From positions 1-13,561 of the forward strand of contig CAZWUO010000087.1 of the NCBI GenBank assembly GCA_964636675.1: a DNA stretch of 13,561 nucleotides, in the 5' to 3' direction. Positions within the stretch are counted from its first letter, which is position 1, and each line of letters opens with the position of its first letter. The stretch comes from JALUUH01 sp964636675 (lineage in GTDB: Bacteria > Pseudomonadota > Gammaproteobacteria > S012-40). The translations under genes were made by a program, and so were the position numbers. Under the pieces are notes generated by a model. It made no database searches and was not told where the DNA came from. It worked only from the letters and a program-made list of their open reading frames with translations. Below, piece after piece: positions 7,880 through 13,561 of the stretch.

Positions 7880-9319
7880 ATGACTTGCGCGCGTTTTTTA
7901 TGTAGTCTTTTACTCTTTTCTTTTCTCCCAATATTTGCAGCTGCAGATACGGATGATATTGAGCTTAAGTCACTGCTTGAGGGTTTTGAATCTGGTCACA
8001 CAGAAGATGATGACGATGCCGAGCTAGAAGCTTTATTACAAGAATTTGAAAACAACTATGCTTCCAAAAAGTCCGCGGCCATCGTCAAACAAACAAAAAA
8101 AAGAAATTGGGATCTCGTCTCTCGTGGATCGTTCAGTGGATCGTATAATTATCAGCATGCAAAACCCTTGCAAAATGCAACAGACTACCGCGGCTTATCA
8201 CGCCTAAAATACAAGCTAGTACCCGAGTTTAAAATTAATTTAAATAATGACTGGGACACTTTTCTCAGTGCCAATATTTTTTACGATTATGCTTATTCCA
8301 TAAATGGTGAGCAAAACTATACACAAGAAGTTATAGATACCTATCAATCAGAGTTAGAACTGAGAGACGGCTATATAAGAGGAACATTGACGGATCATCT
8401 TGATATAAAAATTGGACGTCAAATCGTCGTCTGGGGTAAATCAGACTCGTTACGCGTAGTAGATCTGTTAAACCCTCTTGATTTTCGTGAACCCTGGCTG
8501 GCGGATATTGAAAATTTGCGCCTACCTGTCACAATGCTAAAAACAGATTTTTATTATGCTGCCTGGAACCTGAGTGCGATTCTAATACCTGAAATCCGGT
8601 TTAATAAAATGCCCGCTTTCGGTGGCGACTTCTATTTAGGCGAAGACCCTCCCCTCAGCGAAATTATTCCCGAGAACATACGCAATCAAGAATTTGCCCT
8701 TGCACTCAATGGCACATTTAGTGGCTGGGATTTATCGTTTTATGCGGCACGTGTTTATGAAGATTTGCCTTACCAACAAACTCAGCAAAATGCCACACCT
8801 ACTCTCGAACACAGTCGCATTAATATGGCAGGTGGTGCCACTAACTTAGTATTAGGACATTGGTTATTTAAATCCGAAGCCGCACTTATTGATAATTTAA
8901 TTCTTTCCAATGGAAAAGAACCGTTCCGACGGTTCGACATCATGTTTGGCGTTGACTATGCGGGCATCCAAAACATTATTTATTCCGTGGAAGCCGTTAA
9001 CCGAAGATTATTAAACTACGACCTTGTTTTGCAGCAATCTCCCGATTTCATACAAAAAAATGAAAGCCAGATTGCCTTTCGCTATACCGGAAATTTTTTC
9101 CGAGAAAAATTGCAATTAGTCGCACTCGCCTCATTATTTGGCCCTTCCGTGGATGACGGCGCATTTTACCGTGGCTCTGCCGAATATGAAATCATGGATG
9201 CGTTTTCTATCATGATAGGTGGCATCATATACCAAGCGGAGAAAAATAACTCAGGCAGCATGCTTAGTAAAATAGCGCAAAACGACAGAGTCTTTTTTGA
9301 TATAAAGTATACTCTTTAG
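7880..9319 (+). CDS. DUF1302-like outer-membrane beta-barrel protein
   Basis: I start it at ATG 7880, because the next 23 residues (MTCARFLCSLLLFSFLPIFAAA) form a clean signal peptide. An in-frame ATG at 7829 lies inside the previous gene. The product is 479 residues. The mature N-terminus has two acidic repeats 20 residues apart (IELKSLLEGFE 27-37, AELEALLQEFE 47-57). A long region of alternating beta-strands follows, with the family-like stretch IKIGRQIVVWGKSDSLRVVD (176-195) and LNPLDFREPW (198-207). The C-terminus FFDIKYTL ends in a strand as in outer-membrane proteins, although the last residue is Leu rather than Phe. An outer-membrane pore or receptor working with the LolA-like partner is the likely role. 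The substrate is unknown. Confidence 0.8.
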   Translation: MTCARFLCSLLLFSFLPIFAAADTDDIELKSLLEGFESGHTEDDDDAELEALLQEFENNYASKKSAAIVKQTKKRNWDLVSRGSFSGSYNYQHAKPLQNATDYRGLSRLKYKLVPEFKINLNNDWDTFLSANIFYDYAYSINGEQNYTQEVIDTYQSELELRDGYIRGTLTDHLDIKIGRQIVVWGKSDSLRVVDLLNPLDFREPWLADIENLRLPVTMLKTDFYYAAWNLSAILIPEIRFNKMPAFGGDFYLGEDPPLSEIIPENIRNQEFALALNGTFSGWDLSFYAARVYEDLPYQQTQQNATPTLEHSRINMAGGATNLVLGHWLFKSEAALIDNLILSNGKEPFRRFDIMFGVDYAGIQNIIYSVEAVNRRLLNYDLVLQQSPDFIQKNESQIAFRYTGNFFREKLQLVALASLFGPSVDDGAFYRGSAEYEIMDAFSIMIGGIIYQAEKNNSGSMLSKIAQNDRVFFDIKYTL

Positions 9320-9356
9320 TATGCAAACAGTTGCAAGCAATCGTTTTCGACAAAAG

Positions 9357-11237
9357 TTATTTTTCCTCTAAAGCTTTTTTATGCACCATTGGCTTAATCA
9401 TATTTTCTGGACTGAGTATTATCTCCAGCATTTCGCTTTCCATATACTTATACTCCAAGACTAATTCAACGACTGATTTTTTGGTTCTTAAGGCCTCCTG
9501 GGCAATGAACGAACTTTTTTCATAACCCAGATAGGGGTTTAAAGCCGTAACAATTCCGATGGAATTGAACACCATTTCCTCACATATTTTTTCATTCGCG
9601 GTAATACCTTGAATACAATGGGTGCGCAAAGTAGTAATCGCACTCGTCATCATCGTAATTGAGGTAAAGAGATTATACGCAATGAGTGGTTCGAAAACAT
9701 TGAGTTGTAACTGCCCGCTTTCTGAAGCCATCGCCACCGCGTTGTCCAGACCAATCACTTGAAAAGCGACTTGGTTAACCACTTCCGGAATAACCGGGTT
9801 TACTTTTCCAGGCATAATACTGGAACCCGCTTGCACCGGAGGCAAATTAATTTCATTAAACCCGCAACATGGGCCACTCGAAAGCAAGCGCAAATCGTTG
9901 CATATTTTGGATAACCTTACCGCAAACATTTTAAACACACCCGATAACTCCACAAAACTGCTGGTATCTTGGGTTGCTTCTACAAGATCATGCGCAAGGT
10001 GTAAATCAAGCCCGGTCAGTCTATTCAACGCATTAATAACACAAGTCGCATAACGTGAATCTGTATTAATTCCGGTACCTATGGCAGTCCCTCCCATATT
10101 CAACTCGTGCAGGCTGTCTAGGGCTAATGCAATGCGTTGCTTGCTTTTACGCATTGATTTCTCCCACGTTTTAAACTCCTGACCAAGCGTCATCGGCACC
10201 GCATCTTGCAATTGAGTACGCCCCATTTTAATCACATGAGAAAATTCCTGAGCCTTGCATGCAAACTCATCAGCCAATAAATCAACCGCCTGCATGAACT
10301 CGCCGATCATCTTTAATAACGCAATTTTAATCGACGATGGATATACATCATTCGTTGATTGACTCATATTAACGTGATTATTGGGATGAATGACTTGATA
10401 ATCTGCTCTGCTATGGCCTAATATTTCCAGGGCGCGATTGGCAATAACTTCATTGGCATTCATATTAGTACTCGTCCCTGCGCCACCCTGAATAACATCT
10501 ACGACAAAATGCCCATGCCATAAACCACGCTGAATTTCCACACATGCAGAAACAATGGCTTCGCTAATATTTTTTTCCAAATACCCTAGGTCATGATTTA
10601 CTACCGCACATGCGCGTTTAATGATGGCGAGTGCGTTAACAAACTCGGGAAAATGATCGAGTCTTATGCCTGAAATATTAAAGTTTTCTACTGCTCTTAA
10701 TGTATGCACACCCCATAACACCTGCTTGGGAACATTCAGGGTTCCCAGCAAATCATGCTCACTCCGAGTTTCCCCAGATCGCAACAGCTCACCGCGTCCG
10801 CGATCTCCCCTACTTGCATTAGCCATACGTCGCGCCATCAATTTACTGGAAGCGACTAGCATCTCTGCGTATAACGAAATATTATCTGTTTTAAGTTGCG
10901 CAATCTGTAACTCAGAAAGTCTGGCATAAATGCCTTCAGTGACTGCTCGACCACTTAACGAGTATCTGTCTTTTTCGACCAATAGTGGCTCTCCAAGCAC
11001 GGTGCCCGGCCCCACAATTATAAATACCTTGGCTAAACCCAAAGATAAATCGATGAGCTCCAGCTCACCTTCCATAATTATAAAAAGATAGTCGCGCTCT
11101 TCACCTTGATGAAACAAAAAATCGCCTTTTTGACATTTCATCACGGTAAAATAAGGCGCTAATTCAGCTCTGTGTTCTTGCGTTAACTCTCGAAAGATGT
11201 CTGCCTGACTGAGAGTTCTTGCGGTAATTGCTTCCAT
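9357..11237 (-). CDS. aspA: Aspartase with N-terminal cyclic-nucleotide-binding domain
   Basis: The C-terminal 470 residues form a complete aspartate ammonia-lyase, which converts L-aspartate to fumarate and ammonia. Evidence is RSEHDLLGTLNVP near 158-170, GGAGTSTNMNANE (251-263), NMSQSTNDVYP (290-300), GRTQLQDAVPMTLGQEF (339-355, the TQLQ form recalled from E. coli AspA; fumarases have THLQ), and the catalytic loop GSSIMPGKVNP (471-481) with the likely base Ser472. Residues 12-135 form a CRP-like cNMP-binding domain: FHQGEERDYLFIIMEGELEL (42-61), GxVLGEPLL with Glu83, and Arg91 in the place of the CRP phosphate-binding Arg. CRP Ser83 is Tyr92 here. A Gly/Arg-rich linker joins them, and there is no DNA-binding domain. 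E. coli AspA is 478 residues, so this fusion adds about 150. AGGT lies seven bases before the ATG. Allosteric control by a small nucleotide is inferred. Confidence 0.93.
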   Translation of the reverse strand: MEAITARTLSQADIFRELTQEHRAELAPYFTVMKCQKGDFLFHQGEERDYLFIIMEGELELIDLSLGLAKVFIIVGPGTVLGEPLLVEKDRYSLSGRAVTEGIYARLSELQIAQLKTDNISLYAEMLVASSKLMARRMANASRGDRGRGELLRSGETRSEHDLLGTLNVPKQVLWGVHTLRAVENFNISGIRLDHFPEFVNALAIIKRACAVVNHDLGYLEKNISEAIVSACVEIQRGLWHGHFVVDVIQGGAGTSTNMNANEVIANRALEILGHSRADYQVIHPNNHVNMSQSTNDVYPSSIKIALLKMIGEFMQAVDLLADEFACKAQEFSHVIKMGRTQLQDAVPMTLGQEFKTWEKSMRKSKQRIALALDSLHELNMGGTAIGTGINTDSRYATCVINALNRLTGLDLHLAHDLVEATQDTSSFVELSGVFKMFAVRLSKICNDLRLLSSGPCCGFNEINLPPVQAGSSIMPGKVNPVIPEVVNQVAFQVIGLDNAVAMASESGQLQLNVFEPLIAYNLFTSITMMTSAITTLRTHCIQGITANEKICEEMVFNSIGIVTALNPYLGYEKSSFIAQEALRTKKSVVELVLEYKYMESEMLEIILSPENMIKPMVHKKALEEK

Positions 11238-11267
11238 ATTGATTACCTATATATATCAAATTCTAAT

Positions 11268-11289
11268 TTTAATCGGATTTCGATTGAAA
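11268..11289. promoter_or_regulatory. Palindrome upstream of aspA fusion
   Basis: AATCG (11271-11275) and CGATT (11281-11285) are inverted repeats with a 5-base spacer, and the T-run and A-run flanks extend the symmetry. It lies about 30-50 bases before the aspA start. A perfect minus-strand TATAAT sits just beyond (plus 11301-11306) without a good -35 box, which would fit an activator-dependent promoter. A second inverted pair TTGAT/ATCAA (11239-11259) overlaps the aspA ribosome binding site. These are candidate operators only. Confidence 0.35.
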
Positions 11290-11505
11290 ATTCAGATTTA
11301 ATTATATCAAATCATTTTTTATAACGACTTACTTCAGCCTAAAATCTCTACAATTTATCGAAAAGTCGACGGATTCTGATATAAGCTCGGCGGCTATGCA
11401 AACACTCCTTGATTTAAAAACCCTCAAAATAGTGTCTATGAAAAGTAGGATGAGGAGATAATTGGACTCCCTCCCATACCCGGCACACCACAACTCGACA
11501 CTAAA

Positions 11506-11529
11506 TAATGATAAGAAAACACATCATTA
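11506..11529. promoter_or_regulatory. Candidate HipB operator (perfect 7-bp inverted repeat)
   Basis: TAATGAT (11506-11512) and ATCATTA (11523-11529) are perfect inverted repeats with a 10-base spacer, about 120 bp upstream of hipB. The same ATCATTA recurs at 11564-11570 inside the promoter. E. coli HipB binds spaced inverted repeats upstream of its operon, so autoregulation through these is a reasonable inference. The sequence differs from the E. coli operator. Confidence 0.5.
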
Positions 11530-11561
11530 CGCCTGGTTATTAACTTATAAGCTAAAAAATA

Positions 11562-11590
11562 TTATCATTATATAAATGACCTGCTATAGT
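11562..11590 (+). promoter_or_regulatory. Probable hipBA promoter
   Basis: TTATCA (11562-11567) is followed after 17 bases by TATAGT (11585-11590), with an extended -10 TG at 11582-11583. Transcription would start near 11597, about 50 bases before hipB. The spacer holds a TCATT/AATGA inverted repeat (11565-11579), where a bound repressor would block RNA polymerase. A further TTATA/TATAA pair (11590-11601) overlaps the start region. Confidence 0.55.
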
Positions 11591-11647
11591 TATAAATATA
11601 AGCATTAAGCATCGTTAAAGCTATTTAAGATAACAAAGGTTGTCATT

Positions 11648-11998
11648 ATGAATTTTGGGTCAATGACTGAGCAATCGATTGCAGCGGAGATTGGTCGCCG
11701 AATCGAGCAAATGCGTTTGGAGCAAAACCTCACCCAGCAGCAAGTGGCGGATGAGATTGGCTTGTCACGCGTGAGCTATCGCAAATTAGTGAGTGGCGCC
11801 GCCAAATTTGAAAATATTATCGCCGTACTTCGTGTTTTGGGACGATTGGATTTAGTCGAACAGTTTGTGCCCGAGACAACATTCAGCCCAATGCAGCAAT
11901 TAAAATTAAAAGGCAAAAAAAGACGACGCGCAACCGGTGGGCATGCACAGAAAAACAATGCAAACAGCAACAACGAAGATAGCAAGTTAGACTGGTAA
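11648..11998 (+). CDS. hipB: HipB-type antitoxin / XRE repressor
   Basis: A 116-residue helix-turn-helix protein. The XRE-type HTH is at about 13-70 (LTQQQVADEIGLSRVSYRKL at 28-47 holds the turn and recognition helix). After it comes a basic segment KLKGKKRRR (86-94) and a low-complexity Asn-rich tail ending in KLDW. The acidic-Trp C-terminus recalls E. coli HipB, which ends in LEW and whose terminal Trp contacts HipA. It should bind and neutralise HipA and repress the operon. The start has AAAGG eight bases upstream (11635-11639). A later in-frame ATG at 11663 lacks such a site. Its stop overlaps the hipA ATG by one base (TAATG). Confidence 0.88.
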   Translation: MNFGSMTEQSIAAEIGRRIEQMRLEQNLTQQQVADEIGLSRVSYRKLVSGAAKFENIIAVLRVLGRLDLVEQFVPETTFSPMQQLKLKGKKRRRATGGHAQKNNANSNNEDSKLDW

Positions 11999-13308
11999 TG
12001 CAAAACCTGGCAGAAGTCCATTTATGGGGTGAATTGCTCGGGGCACTGGCCTATGATCCAGCATCCAAAATAAGTACCTTTGAGTATGCACCAGCATGGG
12101 TTGCAAATGGGGTTGAAATCGCGCCGTTGCGGATGCCCTTGTCTTCCAGAAAATTTCAGTTTCCAGGTTTAAATCCGGAAACCTACAAAGGTCTGCCGGC
12201 GGTATTCGCGGATACCTTGCCGGATGATTTTGGCAATGCGGTTATCAATGCATGGCTCGCGAGAACGGGGCGAGATATTGCTTCTTTTACTCCACTTGAG
12301 CGTTTACTTTATTCGGGGCATCGAGGAATGGGGGCGTTTGAATTTGAGCCTGCTACCACGAAGACAACGACTAACAGCGAGCAAATAGAGCTTACTTCGT
12401 TAGTCGAAATGGCGCAGCAAATTCTAGATCAGCGTGCCAAGCTCTCAATGAATATGCAAACTGACAACGCAAATAATGCTGCGATGTCAGCTTTATTCCA
12501 AGTAGGTACATCTGCGGGTGGGGCACGCGCCAAAGCCTTGGTCGCAATAAATGTAGACAGAACTCAACTACGCTCTGGGCAAATAGATGCCCCGCAAGGT
12601 TTTGAACATTTTTTACTGAAATTTGATGGGGTAGAAGAGCACAAAACGAATAGCCAAGTGTTTGCTGATCCTAAGGGTTTTGGTCGTATGGAGTATGCAT
12701 ATTACCTAATGGCAATAGATTCGGGGATTAATATATCGCCCTCAGAACTGCTAATTGATGGAGCAAGAGCACACTTTATTACAAAACGTTTCGATCGTAA
12801 TGGTAACAGCAAGAAGCATTATGTTTCTTTATGCGCAATGGATCATGCAGATTATAAAAAACCAGGGGCTTATAGTTATGAGCAATTATTATCTGTTGCA
12901 AGACAATTAAAATTACCCAGAACGGATGCGATTGAAATCTATCGGCGAATGGTCTTTAACGTGGTTGCACGAAATCATGATGACCACGCCAAGAATACTG
13001 GTTTTTTGTTGAATTCTACGGATAGTCCGTGGCGGTTATCCCCCGCCTTTGATCTGGCCTATAGCTATAAAAAAGATTCTCCGTGGGTCAATTCACATCA
13101 AATGACTTTAAATGCTAAACGAGATCATTTTGTGCGTGACGATTTATTAGCAGTAGGCGCATTAATCGGTAACTTTAAAAAAGAATCCAGCCAGATCATT
13201 GATCAAGTAACCTCAGTGGTTACTAAGTGGCAAAACTATGCAAACACCGCGGGCGTGTTTGACGATCTAGCGCATGAAATAAAGCAACACCATCGTCTTT
13301 CACTTTAA
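11998..13308 (+). CDS. hipA: HipA-type Ser/Thr kinase toxin
   Basis: A 436-residue HipA-family kinase, close to E. coli HipA (440). The N-terminal subdomain (about 4-115) holds ALPxFxxDxLPD-like text, here PAVFADTLPDDFGN (67-80). The Gly-rich loop GTSAGGARAKA (170-180) corresponds to the phosphate-binding loop of HipA. The ATP lysine is likely Lys208 in FLLKFD. The catalytic motif NHDDHAKN (326-333) supplies Asp328 and Asn333, and LSPAFDLAYS (347-356) supplies the metal-binding Asp352, so the kinase appears intact. E. coli HipA phosphorylates glutamyl-tRNA synthetase; other family members target other tRNA synthetases, so the target here is unknown. It is translationally coupled to hipB. The stop at 13306-13308 is immediately followed by an IS-end-like repeat. 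Confidence 0.93.
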   Translation: MQNLAEVHLWGELLGALAYDPASKISTFEYAPAWVANGVEIAPLRMPLSSRKFQFPGLNPETYKGLPAVFADTLPDDFGNAVINAWLARTGRDIASFTPLERLLYSGHRGMGAFEFEPATTKTTTNSEQIELTSLVEMAQQILDQRAKLSMNMQTDNANNAAMSALFQVGTSAGGARAKALVAINVDRTQLRSGQIDAPQGFEHFLLKFDGVEEHKTNSQVFADPKGFGRMEYAYYLMAIDSGINISPSELLIDGARAHFITKRFDRNGNSKKHYVSLCAMDHADYKKPGAYSYEQLLSVARQLKLPRTDAIEIYRRMVFNVVARNHDDHAKNTGFLLNSTDSPWRLSPAFDLAYSYKKDSPWVNSHQMTLNAKRDHFVRDDLLAVGALIGNFKKESSQIIDQVTSVVTKWQNYANTAGVFDDLAHEIKQHHRLSL

Positions 13309-13388
13309 CCTAGAATCCGCAGTTAAACGACATGGTGCTTTTTAAAGCGTGAAGAGCAAGACGCGATGAGGCGGAATAGCCGGCTATT
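13309..13388 (+). mobile_element. IS-end-like sequence abutting hipA (copy 3)
   Basis: CCTAGAATCCGCAGTT starts at the base after the hipA stop and closely resembles copies 1 and 2 in the fold-back element. The tip resembles IS1380-family ends (ISEcp1 CCTAGATTC, from memory). Preceding TTAA could be part of a target site. No transposase follows, so this is an IS end or a related non-autonomous repeat. Downstream AGCGTGA text is weakly shared with 6861-6868. Confidence 0.45.
13375..13388. repeat. 14-bp perfect palindrome
   Basis: AATAGCCGGCTATT is its own reverse complement. It closes the copy 3 segment and abuts the next inverted repeat (13389). It may be a transposase or host-factor site. 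It is not followed by a T-run, so it is not an obvious terminator for hipBA. Confidence 0.6.
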
Positions 13389-13507
13389 GTGTAGTAGTGT
13401 CATTACCAAGGGAAACTGGCGGATTAATTACCAAGGGACTCTGTCGCAATACCCTATCAGTGTATCTCTAGACGGGCAACGAATAGATCATTCTTACGCT
13501 ACTACAC
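13389..13507. mobile_element. 119-bp segment bounded by 12-bp inverted repeats
   Basis: GTGTAGTAGTGT (13389-13400) and its partner at 13496-13507 match at 11 of 12 positions. The right repeat begins exactly where the IS66-type transposase fragment loses its reading frame, which suggests that this segment inserted into it or recombined there. Confidence 0.4.
13398..13438 (+). repeat. Direct repeat pair resembling an IS21-type terminus
   Basis: ATTACCAAGGGA occurs at 13402-13413 and 13427-13438, 25 bp apart, after a TGT tip at 13398. IS21-family elements begin with TG and carry multiple short terminal repeats, which this resembles. No istA or istB coding sequence is visible. Confidence 0.4.
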
Positions 13508-13561
13508 GTAAGGATTTAGGTTGTTGGCTTTTGCTGTTTCAATCAGGCTGTATAAATTTGC
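13502..13561 (-). pseudogene. C-terminal fragment of an IS66-type transposase (partial at window edge)
   Basis: Read on the minus strand from the window end, the frame gives ANLYSLIETAKANNLNPYV followed by two stops. This closely matches the C-terminal ANLYSLIETAKANGLEPYxYLR block of IS66-family DDE transposases as I know it. Normal proteins continue for roughly 20-30 residues. Here TAG TAG stands where YL would be, and the next codons (Arg-Lys) could still align with the family. The break coincides with the 12-bp inverted repeat at 13496-13507. The gene body lies beyond the window, so intactness upstream is unknown. Confidence 0.7.

Noticed and set aside
9320..9356. Bidirectional terminator between the convergent barrel and aspA genes
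   Set aside because: Only a 4-bp TTTT/AAAA stem was found before a T-run, which is too weak to call.
11239..11259. FNR box (TTGAT...ATCAA) before aspA
   Set aside because: The half-sites are right, but the spacer is 11 bases instead of 4, so FNR would not bind as known.
11396..11461. Possible 21-codon ORF in the aspA-hipB gap
   Set aside because: It starts at an ATG with no Shine-Dalgarno, and its short Lys/Arg-rich product resembles nothing known.
11455..11492. tRNA or tmRNA 3'-end-like text (GGACTCCCTCCC...ACACCA)
   Set aside because: A proper T-arm and acceptor stem could not be paired, so it is not a tRNA gene and not a supported attachment site.
1..13561. CRISPR arrays, rRNA or tRNA genes, diversity-generating repeats
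   Set aside because: I saw no regularly spaced direct repeats, tRNA cloverleaf or rRNA-like sequence anywhere in the window.

Overview
The window looks like a chromosomal segment of a gammaproteobacterium with moderate G+C. GuaA, GuaB, XseA and the aspartase part of the 9357-11237 gene all read like their Escherichia coli counterparts. The order guaB-guaA, xseA and an M23 peptidase is one I associate with gammaproteobacteria. A small lipoprotein resembling SoxXA-binding proteins hints at a sulfur oxidiser, but this is weak evidence. No genus can be named from the sequence alone.

Layout: (1) 1-285 holds a decayed Phd-type antitoxin start behind a good ribosome binding site and an operator-like palindrome. 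(2) 286-3452, minus strand, is the guaBA purine operon with a clear sigma-70 promoter at 3424-3452. (3) 3609-6157, plus strand, is a tightly coupled cluster of a small lipoprotein, xseA (exonuclease VII large subunit) and a secreted M23 peptidase. A small gene of unknown function follows at 6237-6560. (4) 6561-7059 is non-coding and mostly filled by a 328-bp imperfect fold-back element (6624-6951). (5) 7060-9319 is a two-gene envelope operon: a LolA-like periplasmic protein and a DUF1302-like outer-membrane beta-barrel. (6) 9357-11237, minus strand, encodes an unusual fusion of a cyclic-nucleotide-binding domain to a complete aspartase. (7) 11238-11647 is a divergent regulatory region with a likely hipBA promoter and a repeated ATCATTA half-site. 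(8) 11648-13308 is a hipBA-type toxin-antitoxin pair. (9) 13309-13561 looks like an insertion-sequence graveyard: an end-like repeat starting at the base after the hipA stop, an IS21-like terminal repeat pair, and the C-terminal end of an IS66-type transposase broken at an inverted repeat.

How the genes work together: guaB and guaA are consecutive steps from IMP to GMP. The LolA-like protein and barrel probably form an envelope lipid or lipoprotein transport unit, whose usual RND/MMPL inner-membrane partner is not in this window. The aspartase fusion suggests that a small nucleotide directly controls aspartate deamination to fumarate. The most novel items are the cNMP-aspartase fusion, the fold-back element that shares an IS-end-like motif with the region after hipA, and the half-site array in front of hipBA.
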